Shown: positions 9,301-18,862, counted from the stretch's first letter. The stretch is DNA of 64,000 nt from Myxococcota bacterium (GCA_022842935.1 JALHOP010000005.1:213307-277306); one strand, 5' to 3'. Numbers and translations are program-made. Notes: generated from the sequence alone by a model not told the origin.

Positions 9301-10159
9301 TGCGAAGGGCGTGCGCTTGGTGCAGACCCTCGACCCGCAAGCTGGTCCTGTGTGCGGGGACCCCGCCCGACTCCAGCAGGTGCTTTGGAACTTGCTCAGC
9401 AACGCGGTCAAGTTCACACCCCGCGGCGGTCGCGTTCACGTGGTGCTCGAACGGGTCAACAGCCATGTCGAGCTGTCGGTCGCTGACACGGGCAAGGGGA
9501 TCTCCCCCGATTTTCTACCGCACGTGTTTGAGCGCTTCCGGCAGGAAGACGGGACGGCCGGGCGAGCCTACGGTGGACTCGGTCTCGGACTCGCCATCGT
9601 CAAGCAGCTCGTCGAGCTACACGGTGGTCAAGTCAGCGCCACGAGTGTCGGGGGTGGCCAAGGAGCGACCTTCGTCGTGAGCTTGCCTCTCGCGCCCTCG
9701 AAGCCGACACCCGATGTGGCCGACCCCCGGCAGCGGGTCGCAGCGGGGACCACGAAGGCCAGTGACCGAGGGCCTACGCTCGATCGCCTGAAGGTCCTTG
9801 TCGTCGATGATGACCGCGATGCTCGCGACATCTTGCGCTACATGCTCGAGGAGTGTGGCGCGTCTGTCGTCACCGCCGAGAACGCCGACGAGGCCCTCAT
9901 TGCGTTGCGTGTCGAGCGGCCCGATCTGCTTCTGAGTGACATCGGCATGCCAGGCGTCGACGGCTATGAGCTCATGCGGCGTGTTCGCCAACTCGGCCCC
10001 GAAGAAGGTGGACGGGTTCCGGCTGTGGCGGTCAGTGCATTCGCCCGCTCCGAGGATCGGCGGCGCGCGCTCATGGCGGGGTACCAGATGCACATGGCGA
10101 AGCCGGTTGAGCCGTCGGAGCTGCGTGCTGTCTGTGCAAGCCTCGCCGAGCGGCGATAG
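6362..10159 (+). CDS. Hybrid sensor histidine kinase with two kinase cores and two receiver domains
   Basis: This 1265-aa soluble protein starts at a GTG. In order it shows an N-terminal PAS-like sensor (about residues 10-150), a GAF-like region (about 160-305), a first HisKA/HATPase core (phospho-acceptor His341 in SNVSHELRTPL; ATP lid with GTGIGLALVHEL), a receiver domain (Asp662 in SDVMMP), a second PAS-like region (about 750-880), a second HisKA/HATPase core (His898 in ATLSHELRTPL; GLGLGLAIVKQL) and a C-terminal receiver (Asp1193 in SDIGMPGVDGY). No membrane helix is seen, so it senses a cytoplasmic cue. There is no adjacent response regulator gene, so signalling may be internal or through a distant partner. 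Two complete kinase cores in one chain is less common than one. Confidence 0.93.
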   Translation: MSRAPASTPAIGSMRALVGARDWSRTPLGPMAQWPQSLKTMVRFMLDSRYSMWMGWGPELTFFYNDAYARDTLGAKHPWALGRPAEEVWAEIWSDIGPRIERVLRKGEATWDEGLMLFLERSGYTEETYHTFSYSPVYGDEGAIAGMFCVVTEETQRVVAERRVNILRNVAAALTSAKTEREVHAAAARSLDARTLPFSLTFIGDELVSRTGFVDGSFDPAMLRPNAWPLDAVGVERGTIVVDDLSQRFAAVPCGAWKRSPSLALLVPMAQQGQEVSGVFVAGVNPHRELDVNYRGFIDLLVGQIGAALGTARSFQEQRERAESLAALDHAKTTFFSNVSHELRTPLTLMLGPLEDALRGDLALSAKAGLSIAHRNGLRLLKLVNSLLDFSRIEAGRVQASFQPTDLAELTSDLTSVFRSAVERAGMRLSVEANPIGEPVYVDHDMWEKVVLNLLSNAFKYTLAGSIEVSLRRVGNDVELAVRDTGIGVPPDEVPNLFRRFHRVEGARGRTHEGTGIGLALVHELVRLHGGRINVDSEHGKGSTFTVAVPLGFAHLPADRIKAARDVPSTAVVASAYVEEALRWLPDDVASSEVGEDSAIPESIGQLARTRGAHVLVADDNADMRAYLSRLLAPFWAIEAVGDGEAALAAARARRPDLVLSDVMMPRLDGFGLLKALRADHALRGVPLILLSARAGEESRVEGMHAGADDYLVKPFSSRELVARVGAHLELARVRREADAAIAEARRRSDAALLAADVGTYYWPLGSPRMFCDRNFARIMSVAVDAEGSVALDDVRARLHVDDRAKAAEVEKRSLTDEAPLELEYRLVLDDRTERWIIARARVERDRDGAPVGRGGVVVDVTARKRAEQRALEAERAARIEAERVGRMKDEFLATLSHELRTPLNAMLGWTQLLRRRRGNEGIDEGLDVIERNARTQAQLIEELLDMSRIVSGKIRLDVQAVDPSSVVAAALDVVRPAADAKGVRLVQTLDPQAGPVCGDPARLQQVLWNLLSNAVKFTPRGGRVHVVLERVNSHVELSVADTGKGISPDFLPHVFERFRQEDGTAGRAYGGLGLGLAIVKQLVELHGGQVSATSVGGGQGATFVVSLPLAPSKPTPDVADPRQRVAAGTTKASDRGPTLDRLKVLVVDDDRDARDILRYMLEECGASVVTAENADEALIALRVERPDLLLSDIGMPGVDGYELMRRVRQLGPEEGGRVPAVAVSAFARSEDRRRALMAGYQMHMAKPVEPSELRAVCASLAERR

Positions 10160-10172
10160 AGGGGCATTGCAG

Positions 10173-10928
10173 CTACGCCTTGGCGGCGAAAGCTTGCGAC
10201 CACGTCGGATAGAAGTTCGTGTCGGCCGGGCCCAACGGGCATTCGCGCGTCGAGAGGGCCTGGAAGCCGACGTCTTCCATAAAATCGAGGGTGGTGCGGA
10301 TGGCGCGCCGGCCAAGGAGATACGGGAAGCGCAGCTGACCCCGGGCGACGTCGAAGATCTCGATGCCTGCGGTGACTCCACTCGCCACGCAGAGCATCAC
10401 GAAGGCGCCGAAGTGACGGTAGCGGTCCCGCATCTCGGCGGTGCCGTCGTAGTTACGGATGCGCTCGACGAGCACCTTGCCCGCCTTCGTGTCGCCCCCA
10501 AGCGCCGCTTGGGCTTTCCACGCGTAGGGCTGGATCTCGGCCGCAGCAAGAGACCGTTCGCGCGCCGTTAACACCTGGAGCGGTCGTGCCTTGAGAAGCT
10601 GCTCGCCGAGGTCAGTGTGGACTTTGTCGTTTTCGGCCGAGCGAATGAGCTTGTCCGCCGCTGCAAACATCTTGCGGTTGCTCGCGACGAGCTCATGGAG
10701 TGATGAGCCCTGTGCCACGTAGCGTTGTAGTGCGTCGAGGGCAGCCTGTCCTGCGACACCAATGTGATGACCGCGCCGCAGTGCTCCGACGACGCGTGAG
10801 TGGACCGCGAGGTTCACTGTGAGGACCTGTGCCTCTTGACCTATCACGGTCACAACGCGCTGAGAGGTGAAGCCCTGGATGGTTTGGAGGGCGCGAATGG
10901 CCTGCTTATCGGAGACCGTCGTGCTCAT
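10173..10928 (-). CDS. Hypothetical protein, alpha-helical
   Basis: A 251-aa protein without signal peptide or obvious membrane helix. The sequence is rich in Ala, Leu, Gln and charged residues and looks largely helical over residues 1-180; the C-terminal third has more aromatic residues. I do not recognise a family. It converges on the hybrid kinase gene, with only 13 bases between the two stop codons. ATG start; third-position GC is high, as in neighbouring genes, which supports real coding. Confidence 0.6.
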   Translation of the reverse strand: MSTTVSDKQAIRALQTIQGFTSQRVVTVIGQEAQVLTVNLAVHSRVVGALRRGHHIGVAGQAALDALQRYVAQGSSLHELVASNRKMFAAADKLIRSAENDKVHTDLGEQLLKARPLQVLTARERSLAAAEIQPYAWKAQAALGGDTKAGKVLVERIRNYDGTAEMRDRYRHFGAFVMLCVASGVTAGIEIFDVARGQLRFPYLLGRRAIRTTLDFMEDVGFQALSTRECPLGPADTNFYPTWSQAFAAKA

Positions 10929-11013
10929 CGCTCGGAAACACCTCGAACATGCTTGCCCATGTTCCTATTGATGACGCAGTGCGCATGGCTGAATTTCGAC
11001 GGCTGTCAGACTG

Positions 11014-11709
11014 TCATCGCGGCGGACCAGAGGACCTCTCGAGGTAGACGAAGGCGAGCACGAGCAGAAACGCGAGCAACATCGCCGTCGCAGCGACCGC
11101 AGCGACTAGCCAGCCGCGTCGGTAGGTCACGAGGAAGCGGTTCCAGCTGCTGGTTTCAGGCTGCCTGACGAAGTGTTGGAGCGCGGGTAGCTGGGTGCCG
11201 GCGAGAATCGCTGCGAGGGCGTGCCATGTGAACATCACGACGCTCGTGAGCTGCACGAGGCCCTCGAGGCGGCGTCGGAAAACATCCTCGGCACGCAACG
11301 CGCTTGCCAGAGCCATGACCGCGAGTATGGTCGACGCCACGACGAAGGCACGAAGCACGCGCACCACCGCATGAACACGACGCGTTTCGAGCGCGACCGT
11401 GGCGACACCGAGGGAGAGCACGGTCACGCCCAGCGGCAAGAACGAAACCGCGTACGCAGCCAGCACGGTGAGCAATGCGTCGCGATAGCGCGTCAGCATG
11501 TCCGACGCACTGCTGGCTTGCGCCAAACGCCACGTCATGACGCCGGCCGCAGTGTGCGCTAAAGCGGCAGCCATCACGAAGGCACGCGTCGTCGACATGA
11601 AGCGCGCCATGGACGCGTGGTCGAAAACAGCCACGACCATAAGCGCGAGGCCGAAAATGATGGTCGCAATGGCGACGATCCGCACTGCCTTGTTGGGGCC
11701 GGCTTGCAT
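11014..11709 (-). CDS. Multi-pass membrane protein of unknown function
   Basis: A 231-aa protein with about six hydrophobic segments (for example VAIATIIFGLALMVVAVF near the N-terminus, AYAVSFLPLGVTVLSLGVA in the middle and LVAAVAATAMLLAFLLVLAFVYL near the C-terminus) separated by short charged loops. It probably sits in the cytoplasmic membrane. No family signature is visible. It lies upstream of the hypothetical gene at 10173-10928 on the same strand, about 85 bases away. Confidence 0.6.
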   Translation of the reverse strand: MQAGPNKAVRIVAIATIIFGLALMVVAVFDHASMARFMSTTRAFVMAAALAHTAAGVMTWRLAQASSASDMLTRYRDALLTVLAAYAVSFLPLGVTVLSLGVATVALETRRVHAVVRVLRAFVVASTILAVMALASALRAEDVFRRRLEGLVQLTSVVMFTWHALAAILAGTQLPALQHFVRQPETSSWNRFLVTYRRGWLVAAVAATAMLLAFLLVLAFVYLERSSGPPR

Positions 11710-11806
11710 GTGCGCAGTCTAGCGGAAGTGCTCCCTCACAACGATGGCGGCGATATCGCATCGCTCTGCCGAGGTCTCGACGAACGTGTTATGACCGCCG
11801 CCCGAC

Positions 11807-12238
11807 ATGACCAAAGACCAAGCAGGCCGCGTCGTCTATGCCGAAGATCGCAGTGTCACCGCGCTCGAGCTTCAGCGCGTCTTCGCGTCCTCGGGCATGG
11901 GTTCGGTTCGGCCCGTCGACGACCTCGGGCGGTTGCAGCGCATGCTCGACAGCGCAAACTTCATCGTCACCGGACGGCTGGTCGAGCGTGGGAACGAGCT
12001 CGTTGGCATCGCCCGCGGTCTCAACGATGGTTGCTGGTGCTGTTACGTGTCCGATTTAGCGGTTAGCAAGGAAGCGCAGGGACTAGGAGTCGGACGCGGC
12101 ATCATGGAGCACGCGCGAGCGATTTTGAGTCCCGAGATCAGCATCCTCCTGTTCGCGATGCCGACTGCGGTGGGCTTCTACGAGAAGCTTGGCATGACCG
12201 AGATCCCGCATGGGTTTTGGTTCAAGCGGACGCGTTGA
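11807..12238 (+). CDS. GNAT-family N-acetyltransferase
   Basis: At 143 aa this is the usual size of a stand-alone GNAT domain. The acetyl-CoA-binding strand and loop is seen in CYVSDLAVSKEAQGLGVGRGIMEHA (motif A, Q-x-x-G-x-G), followed by FAMPTAVGFYEKLGM, the typical beta/alpha ending with Tyr. It should transfer an acetyl group from acetyl-CoA to an amine; the substrate cannot be told. The start is an ATG; the gene stands alone, convergent with the small ferredoxin-like gene. Confidence 0.85.
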   Translation: MTKDQAGRVVYAEDRSVTALELQRVFASSGMGSVRPVDDLGRLQRMLDSANFIVTGRLVERGNELVGIARGLNDGCWCCYVSDLAVSKEAQGLGVGRGIMEHARAILSPEISILLFAMPTAVGFYEKLGMTEIPHGFWFKRTR

Positions 12239-12254
12239 GGTCAGGACGGTTTCT

Positions 12255-12536
12255 TTAGGCGAGGACTGCCTTCGATACTGCGGAGTCGGCGCGCGCGAAC
12301 TCGTCATGTGTTGGCCACGTTGCGCCGCGGCGTCCGGCGGCCGCGTCGCGCTCCGCCGCGAGTCGAGCCACGGTCTTCTTTGCTTTCGACAGACTCTTGG
12401 CGCAGCCCCCGCAATTGGTGCCAGCGCCGGTACGCTCGATGACGTCGGCCATGGTCGAGGCACCACCGGCAACCTGCTCCACAACTCCACCTGAGGTGAG
12501 GGGCTGGTCGCTCGGCCGGCAGCTGCAGATGTACAT
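12255..12536 (-). CDS. BFD-like [2Fe-2S] protein
   Basis: A 93-aa protein starting MYICSCRP. The two cysteine pairs, C-x-C near residue 4 and C-x-x-C in GTNCGGC near residue 43, have the spacing of bacterioferritin-associated ferredoxin (BFD) domains that bind one [2Fe-2S] cluster. A basic/alanine-rich tail of about 45 residues after the domain is not part of the usual 60-70-aa BFD. In other bacteria BFD helps release iron from bacterioferritin; the same domain also occurs in redox enzymes. No bacterioferritin gene is present in the window. Confidence 0.8.
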   Translation of the reverse strand: MYICSCRPSDQPLTSGGVVEQVAGGASTMADVIERTGAGTNCGGCAKSLSKAKKTVARLAAERDAAAGRRGATWPTHDEFARADSAVSKAVLA

Positions 12537-12700
12537 GGCAACACGCTCCCCATTGGCGTCGACTCGAAAAATTTTCGGCGGCCCGCCGCCAGTGTTCCGC
12601 CTAATTGACGAACAAAATTCTCCACACGCACGTTCGCGTTGGTTGCGGCGTTCTCGCCACCTCCGCGCCCGATGCGACCCGTCGGCGCGGTATCTCGCGT

Positions 12701-14458
12701 CTAGTTGGGAAGGTCGCGGACCCGGGTTCGTGGGTGCTCGGGGCGGCGGTGCCGAAGTCCCATGGCGTCGAGCCGGCGCTCGTGCACGGCCAGCGTGCGC
12801 TTGAAGACGTCGAACGCGCTCGGGGCTTCCGTGAGCTGCTCGTCGGTCCAGGCAGCCTCGGCAAATGCGGGAAGACGCGTGAAAATGAAGTATTGCAACG
12901 TGTCGAAGTCGTAGGCGTGTTCGCCCCAGAAGGCGGCGAGGGGGCCAAGAAGGTTCCTGGTCACTTCTTGGGGGAGCTCGTCCGGCACTGGGTCGGGGTC
13001 CCGGTTGAATCTGTAGGTCTGCTCGATGGTTCTTACGGTGGGCTGCCCGATCGGCTCGTCGGGGTCGGCCGTGGGGGGCGCGTCGAGGTAGCAGCGGTCG
13101 GTCGGCACCATGACGACGGGGTGACCGGATCGGGCAGCGGCAACACCCCTCCGGATGTCGCGCCAGGACCAAACCGCGAGCGTCTCCTTGGGCAGTGGCA
13201 CCTCGGCGTCGAGCACCTCGTCCCAAGCGGCGAGGGTACGACCGTTCGCGGCGACGAGCTTTGCCATCTCGCGCACAAGGTAAGCCTGCAGGTGCTCTTC
13301 GGTGTCGAGAGGACCCTCGCGCAAGACCGCCTCGAGTCGGCCGGCGCGCCGCAGCTCGTCGCGCTTCTTCGCGACCGCTCCGGTCTCGACCCATTCTCGC
13401 TTCGGTGCCTCGTCACCTCCGATGTGGATGTAGCGCGCGTCGGGGAACATCTGCATGACCTTGGTGAGCACGAGTCGCATGAAGGCGATGTTGCGCTCGG
13501 TCGGGCGCAGCGTCGCGTCGTGAACACCCCAGGCGCGGTTCACCTCGAGACGCCGGTCTGGGTAGTTGCCGAGGCTCGGGTTCGCGGCAACTGCGGCGCC
13601 GACATGACCCGGCATCTCGACCTCCGGAACGATGGTGATGTGATGCTCACGGGCATACGTCACCAGTTCGTCGATCTCCCCGCGCGTATAGGCGCCACGA
13701 TGCGGCCTTCCGTCGAAACGCTGCCCGCCTTCGAAGTTCGTCCCGGCCCGTCCGACCATGGTCTCTCTTCGGGTTCCGCCGACCCGAACGAGGTTGTCGA
13801 GCTCGGCTCGCTCGAAGCCGAACGCGGTAAGCTCGGCGTCCGTGGGCTCGATTGGGAGGCGCCAACCCTGATCATCAGTGAAGTGGATGTGCAGTACGTT
13901 GAGCTTGTGGAAGGCGAAAGCATCGATGAGTGTCTTCAGGTCCGCGAGCGTGATGAAGTGCCGGGCCGGGTCGACGAGCACGCCGCGAAACCCAAAGCGC
14001 GGCCGATCCTTGATGGTGACGCTCGGCACGGTCCATGGTCGCCGACTGCGAACGTTGCCGGTGATTTCGGGCGGCAGGAGCTGACGCAGCGTTTGTCCAC
14101 CATAGAAGAGTCCGGCCGTAGTCGCGGCCGAGATGACGACGCCCTGCGGGGTGACCTCCAGACGGTAGCCCTCTGGGCCGAGCTCCCGGGCGAGGAACTC
14201 ATCCAGGTGTAGCGCGATGGTTGGCGCACCGACGGGCGCTCTTTCGCGGACGACCAGGTCATAGCCGGTCGCGGGCCGCATCGCCCGAGCAAGTTTCTCT
14301 GCCTCGACGGCGGCATCGCCCGCCGCCACGACGACCGTCCTTGCCGTCAAGCGAAACTCCCCGTCGCCGGCCATCACGGCGTTCGGTCGTGGCACGACCG
14401 CCACTCGCGCCGACGAGAGCACGGCGGCGACGCAGATGACGAGACAGGTCGCGGTCAA
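12701..14458 (-). CDS. Secreted GH20 beta-N-acetylhexosaminidase
   Basis: A 585-aa protein with a short N-terminal signal-like segment, a GH20 domain-2-like region (about residues 20-145) and the catalytic barrel (about 150-500). The GH20 signature HIGGDEAP carries the catalytic Asp-Glu pair; HIHFTDDQGWRLPI and EVEMPGHV are further family motifs. It releases terminal GlcNAc/GalNAc from chitin or glycoconjugates by substrate-assisted catalysis. The TTG start overlaps the stop of the molybdenum hydroxylase gene upstream (TTGA), so translation is probably coupled. The functional link to that oxidoreductase operon is not obvious. Confidence 0.92.
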   Translation of the reverse strand: MTATCLVICVAAVLSSARVAVVPRPNAVMAGDGEFRLTARTVVVAAGDAAVEAEKLARAMRPATGYDLVVRERAPVGAPTIALHLDEFLARELGPEGYRLEVTPQGVVISAATTAGLFYGGQTLRQLLPPEITGNVRSRRPWTVPSVTIKDRPRFGFRGVLVDPARHFITLADLKTLIDAFAFHKLNVLHIHFTDDQGWRLPIEPTDAELTAFGFERAELDNLVRVGGTRRETMVGRAGTNFEGGQRFDGRPHRGAYTRGEIDELVTYAREHHITIVPEVEMPGHVGAAVAANPSLGNYPDRRLEVNRAWGVHDATLRPTERNIAFMRLVLTKVMQMFPDARYIHIGGDEAPKREWVETGAVAKKRDELRRAGRLEAVLREGPLDTEEHLQAYLVREMAKLVAANGRTLAAWDEVLDAEVPLPKETLAVWSWRDIRRGVAAARSGHPVVMVPTDRCYLDAPPTADPDEPIGQPTVRTIEQTYRFNRDPDPVPDELPQEVTRNLLGPLAAFWGEHAYDFDTLQYFIFTRLPAFAEAAWTDEQLTEAPSAFDVFKRTLAVHERRLDAMGLRHRRPEHPRTRVRDLPN

Positions 14459-16674
14459 ACGACGCCAGCACGCGACAGCGGTACTTCACGGATCCGCTCG
14501 CCGGTCAGGGCGAAGACCGCGTTGACGATGGCCGGCGCGACGGGTGGCACTCCGGGCTCGCCGACTCCGCCGGGACGTTCGTCGTTGGTCGCGATGTCGA
14601 CGTGAATGGCGCGCGGCGCGTCGGGCATACGTGCGAGCCTGTAGCCATCGAAATTGAGCTGCTCGGCGACGCCGTTCTTGAAGGTGACCTCGCTGTACAT
14701 GGCGATACTCATGCCGAACAGCACGGCGCCTTCCATCTGGGCCTGAGCGCGCTCGCGATTGACGACGAGACCCGCGTCGGCCGCCAGCCAAACCTCGTCG
14801 ACCTTGATTTTCCCGGAGCGTGACTTCTTCACCGCCACGACGATGGCGGTCTGGCATTGAAACGACTTGTGGAAGGCGAGGCCGTAGCCACGCTCTCGAT
14901 CCTGCGTCCGCGCCTCCCATCCCGCCATCGCGGTCACACGCTCGATGACTCCCCGCATACGCGCGACGTCGACGGGATACTCTTCGAGCGCGTGTCCGTA
15001 GTTGGGGAGCTTCTCGACCCCCAGCTCCTCGAGCGTTACACGACGTGCGGGGCCAAGGACCTCGAGTAGCTGTGCCTTTGGATCAACCCGCCGCGCCGCC
15101 GCCAGCTCGTCGATGAAGCAGTTGATGCCGAAGGCCGAATGGATGTTGTTCACGGAGCGCAGCCAGCCGATGCGCACGTGCGCCTTCGACGGACCATTTT
15201 CGACGCGCACGTTCGGTATATCGAGCGGATAGTCGGCGTAGCCTTGCGCAAGCTCACCCTCGCGACCGAGCGCCGCGCCGTCCGTGAACAGCGAGGCGAT
15301 GGGTGGAAAGGTCGTGCGGTGACGCCAGGCGACCAGTTTGCCCTCGCCGTCGAGCCCAGCCTCCAGTCGCTGTGCGCTGGTGGTGTGGAAGTAGTCGTGG
15401 CGGATGTCGTCTTCACGCGTCCATTGAACGCGGACCGGCGCGCCGATCTTCTGACTCAAGAAGGCAGCTTCGCCGACGTAGTCTGGCTTGCTCTTACGGC
15501 CGAAACCTCCGCCGAGGAGCGTCACGTTCACTGTGACATCGGTGGGTGCAAGGCCAGTCGCCGCCGCGACGACGTTCTGCGACTCCTGCGGGTTCTGTGT
15601 TGCAGCCCATACCTCGCACTTGCCGTCCCGAACGTGAGCCGTCGCCGTAGGAGGCTCCATGGGCGCGTGCGAAAGGTGAGGCATGAAATATTCCGCCTCG
15701 ATTCGCGACGCGGCGCTACCGAGCGCTTCGTCGGCCTGTCCTCGAGAGCGGACAACCGAGCACGCCTTGCGAATCGTCTCGGCCTGCTCTGCTCGATACG
15801 AGCTCGACTCGTAACTTGCGTTGTCGCTGGGGCTCCAGGTCGCAACGAGCGCTTTGCGACCGCGCATCGCCGCCCAGGTGTTGTCCGCGACGACCGCAAG
15901 ACCGCCGAGTGGCTGGAACTTGTACGGCGGCTGTGGCGTGGGCAACGCAATCACGTGTCGAACGCCTCGGATTGCGAGGGCACGGCTCGCATCGTACGAA
16001 GCAAGGCTGGACCCAAGCACCGGGGGATGCAGCATGACGGCGGTCAAGAGGCCCGGCAACTTCACGTCGGCGCCGAACACGGCCTTGCCGGTGGCAATAG
16101 CGGGGCCGTCGAGCAGTGGTAGTGTCGGCGAGCCTATGTAGCGACGTTGATGGGACGGCTTCAGGTTGGGGCTGGTCGGCGGCTTGAGGCGCGCGGCCGC
16201 TACGACGACGTCCGCGAAAGCGAGCTGACGCTTCGACGGGGTGTGCATCACGAAGCCGCCTTCGGTCGTGCAGGTCTTGGCGTCCACGCCCCAGCGTCGT
16301 GCCGCAGCCGTGCATAGCATCATGCGGCCGACCGCGCCGGCCATGCGAAGGTCGTCGAACCGACGACGGACGCTGGATGAGCCATCGGTGTTTTGGTCGC
16401 CGTATTTCTTGTGGCCAGTGGCCTGTAGCACCCTGACTTGAGTGAGATCGGCGCCGAGCTCGTCGGCGATGATCGCGGGCAGGGTACTGCGGACGCCTTG
16501 ACCCATCTCGCTGCGATGACACACGATCGTGACGACGCCGTCGGCGGCAATGTGCACGAACACATTGGGAGACAGTCCACTCGTCTGGGCCCAGAGCTTG
16601 CCACCTCCGCCGATCAACAAGCCGCCAACGGAGAGCCCGAGGCTCTCGAGGAAGACGCGGCGGGAAAGCGTCAT
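14455..16674 (-). CDS. Molybdopterin-binding large subunit, isoquinoline 1-oxidoreductase type (xanthine dehydrogenase family)
   Basis: A 739-aa protein that starts with a twin-arginine signal (SRRVFLES followed by a hydrophobic stretch), so it is exported folded. Molybdenum-cofactor-binding features include [33 protein letters not shown] and the late [15 protein letters not shown] region. This layout matches IorB-type subunits of isoquinoline or aldehyde oxidoreductases that hydroxylate aromatic or aldehyde substrates. The ATG overlaps the stop of the 2Fe-2S subunit gene (ATGA). With the small subunit and the diheme cytochrome it would form a periplasmic three-protein dehydrogenase feeding the respiratory chain. 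The substrate is not predictable. Confidence 0.9.
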   Translation of the reverse strand: MTLSRRVFLESLGLSVGGLLIGGGGKLWAQTSGLSPNVFVHIAADGVVTIVCHRSEMGQGVRSTLPAIIADELGADLTQVRVLQATGHKKYGDQNTDGSSSVRRRFDDLRMAGAVGRMMLCTAAARRWGVDAKTCTTEGGFVMHTPSKRQLAFADVVVAAARLKPPTSPNLKPSHQRRYIGSPTLPLLDGPAIATGKAVFGADVKLPGLLTAVMLHPPVLGSSLASYDASRALAIRGVRHVIALPTPQPPYKFQPLGGLAVVADNTWAAMRGRKALVATWSPSDNASYESSSYRAEQAETIRKACSVVRSRGQADEALGSAASRIEAEYFMPHLSHAPMEPPTATAHVRDGKCEVWAATQNPQESQNVVAAATGLAPTDVTVNVTLLGGGFGRKSKPDYVGEAAFLSQKIGAPVRVQWTREDDIRHDYFHTTSAQRLEAGLDGEGKLVAWRHRTTFPPIASLFTDGAALGREGELAQGYADYPLDIPNVRVENGPSKAHVRIGWLRSVNNIHSAFGINCFIDELAAARRVDPKAQLLEVLGPARRVTLEELGVEKLPNYGHALEEYPVDVARMRGVIERVTAMAGWEARTQDRERGYGLAFHKSFQCQTAIVVAVKKSRSGKIKVDEVWLAADAGLVVNRERAQAQMEGAVLFGMSIAMYSEVTFKNGVAEQLNFDGYRLARMPDAPRAIHVDIATNDERPGGVGEPGVPPVAPAIVNAVFALTGERIREVPLSRAGVV

Positions 16675-17132
16675 GGTTGTTTTGCCTCGTCGGCGACTTT
16701 CTGGATGGCCGCGCGGATGCGGTTGTAAGCGCCGCAGCGACAGAGATTGCCGGCAAGCGACCGATCGATATCGGTTGGCGATGGGCGTGGATTCTTTTTC
16801 AGTAGCGCAGCGGCTGTCATGAGCTGACCCGCTTGGCAAAAGCCACACTGGGGTACGCCCATTTCTGTCCAGGCTCTCTGGAGGGGGTGGTTGCCATCGG
16901 GCGATAGCCCCTCGATGGATGTGACCGCTTTGGCGGATGCGCGTCGGACCGGGGTCACGCATGAGCGGACCGCGTGACCATCAATGTGGACTGTGCACGC
17001 GCCACAGAGCGCTTCTCCGCAGCCGTATTTCGTGCCGGTCATGCCAAGGATGTCGCGCAGAACCCACAAGAGCGGCATCTCGGGATCGACGTCGAGCTCG
17101 TGCGGGATTCCGTTGATGGTGAGCTGCATCAT
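16671..17132 (-). CDS. 2Fe-2S subunit of molybdenum hydroxylase
   Basis: A 153-aa protein of the IorA/CoxS type. The N-terminal plant-ferredoxin-like domain has [13 protein letters not shown] with a later SC, binding the first [2Fe-2S] cluster; the C-terminal helical domain has PQCGFCQAG and NLCRCGAY, binding the second. It passes electrons from the molybdenum cofactor in the partner subunit to the cytochrome encoded upstream. The start overlaps the cytochrome stop codon, and its own stop overlaps the start of the large subunit, showing tight translational coupling. Confidence 0.93.
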   Translation of the reverse strand: MMQLTINGIPHELDVDPEMPLLWVLRDILGMTGTKYGCGEALCGACTVHIDGHAVRSCVTPVRRASAKAVTSIEGLSPDGNHPLQRAWTEMGVPQCGFCQAGQLMTAAALLKKNPRPSPTDIDRSLAGNLCRCGAYNRIRAAIQKVADEAKQP

Positions 17133-17746
17133 GGAAGGCCTCCTTGCGGACAGTGGGCGCCTGTATCGAGCCACGCCTGCATGAGCGCACCGTAGATCTC
17201 TTGGGTGCCTGGAGCGGGTTCGCGATCATGTCCTGGGGACCAACCCCACGCCACCAGTGCGTCGTTCGCCGCGTGATCGACGATCGCCTGCAGCGTCTTT
17301 CCTCCGTTGCGCGTTGGGTCCTTGAGTTGCTCGCAGATCTGGCTTGGGGTGCGTCCAAGCCAGGCAGCCTCGATGGGGGCGAGGTGCCAGTTGGGCGCGC
17401 CTGGGACGCGGGCTAGCTCGAGGTTCACGTCCTGGTGGCAACTCGCGCACTCCATACCGGGGACCCCCTGGCCCTCGTTCCCACGCGCGACGGGTGGGTC
17501 GTGAGGGCGCTGCGACGCGAGCTGCCTCGGGGTGTCGTCAGGGGGATGGCAGTTGGTGCAACGTGGATGCAGCATGACCTTGCTCGCCTCGCGGAACAAC
17601 GCTTGGGAGCGCGAACCCATATCCCGCACTTGGGCGAACGCTTCCGGGCTGCGTAGGCGCGAAGGGTCGTCCGGTTGTGACACCGGCGCTTTCGCGGCGT
17701 GACAGCCGAGCAGCAACCAAGCCAACGTCCACGCGGCGCGCTTCAT
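17129..17746 (-). CDS. Diheme c-type cytochrome lipoprotein
   Basis: A 205-aa protein with a lipoprotein signal ([10 protein letters not shown]) and two CxxCH heme motifs, CTNCH and CASCH. It is the first gene of the molybdenum hydroxylase operon and overlaps the 2Fe-2S subunit gene. It is probably the periplasmic electron acceptor of the dehydrogenase. The start at MKRAAW is chosen because it opens the signal peptide. Confidence 0.85.
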   Translation of the reverse strand: MKRAAWTLAWLLLGCHAAKAPVSQPDDPSRLRSPEAFAQVRDMGSRSQALFREASKVMLHPRCTNCHPPDDTPRQLASQRPHDPPVARGNEGQGVPGMECASCHQDVNLELARVPGAPNWHLAPIEAAWLGRTPSQICEQLKDPTRNGGKTLQAIVDHAANDALVAWGWSPGHDREPAPGTQEIYGALMQAWLDTGAHCPQGGLP

Positions 17747-17922
17747 GGCGCGAAAGAAGCAAACGCAGGCGGATGTTCGCAAGGGGCGTGGCAAAAATAG
17801 GGCGGCGTCGGCTCGCATACCAACGACGACGCGGCCTGCATTGCGCCTCTCGTCGATAGCGCTCATCGTTTGCGATGACCGGGAGACAACAACGGCGCCA
17901 CGCGGGCGGGAACCTCGGCACA

Positions 17923-18684
17923 TCACGGGGCGCGCCAGCCGTCCTCGAGATGCGGGTAGACGAGGGAGTTGCGGTACTGCGTCGTGTTGTCGTCGTAGTG
18001 CGCGCCCGGCCGCTCGATGTGATTCACCGGGAATCCCGCGTCGCGAAGGGTTTGGAATCGTGCTCGCACATCCGCGATGGCGTACACGCCGTCTTCGGTC
18101 TGGGACAGATGGACGATGTTGAGCTTCCAGCTCGCTGCGTCGATCCCATCTTGCATGCTTCTCGCGCTGTAGGCTGGAATGGAGTTGTACGAAAGGACTC
18201 CAGCGAACGCTGATGCATTGCGAAATGCCGTGTAGTAGCTCAAGTCGCCGCCCGATGAGTAGCCGCCTATATGGATGCGGCGGCGGTCGATATTGAAGTG
18301 CGTCTTGAGCTCCGCGATAGCATCCATCACGATTTTGGCGCTGGCGCTCTGGTTGTCCCAGCACGAGCCCTCGGCGCCGCCGGGGGCGAGCCCAATCCAC
18401 TCCGCGTCGATGTTGCTTGCCGCGTAGACATCGTCGCTGCTCGCTCCTCCACAGCCGTGCAGATAGACGAAGACCTGTGCCGGCGTCTGATGGGTTGGGT
18501 CATAGCTTCGCGGAACGAGCACGAAGTGCGTAATGCCGTTTGCGCGCATTTGCAGGGCGTCACCTGGCTCGAACTCGAGTGGATCCGTGGGGACCGCCCC
18601 ATCCGGCGCGACATCGGCAACATCGTCGTCACCGCACGCGAGGGTCACCGCCAGCGTTAGGCAAAGGAACGCGCGTATCAGCAT
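17923..18684 (-). CDS. Secreted alpha/beta-hydrolase lipoprotein (PHB-depolymerase/esterase type)
   Basis: A 253-aa protein starting MLIRAFLCLTLAVTLAC, a lipoprotein signal, then an acidic linker. The hydrolase core has the oxyanion-loop YLHGCGG, the nucleophile elbow GYSSGG and a C-terminal His in ERPGAHYDD. The organisation is that of polyhydroxybutyrate-depolymerase/feruloyl-esterase-like (LpqC) hydrolases. A close paralog lies on the opposite strand at 19271-20140, so the two are a divergent duplicate pair around one small gene. Confidence 0.82.
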   Translation of the reverse strand: MLIRAFLCLTLAVTLACGDDDVADVAPDGAVPTDPLEFEPGDALQMRANGITHFVLVPRSYDPTHQTPAQVFVYLHGCGGASSDDVYAASNIDAEWIGLAPGGAEGSCWDNQSASAKIVMDAIAELKTHFNIDRRRIHIGGYSSGGDLSYYTAFRNASAFAGVLSYNSIPAYSARSMQDGIDAASWKLNIVHLSQTEDGVYAIADVRARFQTLRDAGFPVNHIERPGAHYDDNTTQYRNSLVYPHLEDGWRAP

Positions 18685-18862
18685 CGAGACACCTCGGCGG
18701 TGTCCCCCCGGCAGTGTTTCTACACGAAGGTCGACTCGGCGGCGCAAGCGGCCTCGTGGAGGCCCGGGCGCTCGGGGGGTGTGCGTGAGAGCACAGGTGA
18801 GAGGTCCCCAACGTCAGGATCGGCTCCTGCACCGCCAGGGCACCGATCGCGATAAGTTGATC

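Noticed and set aside
18533-18862. Longer N-terminal extension of the small gene 18863-19144.
   Set aside because: The extension overlaps the divergent esterase gene start and is Arg-rich shadow sequence; the internal ATG is preferred.
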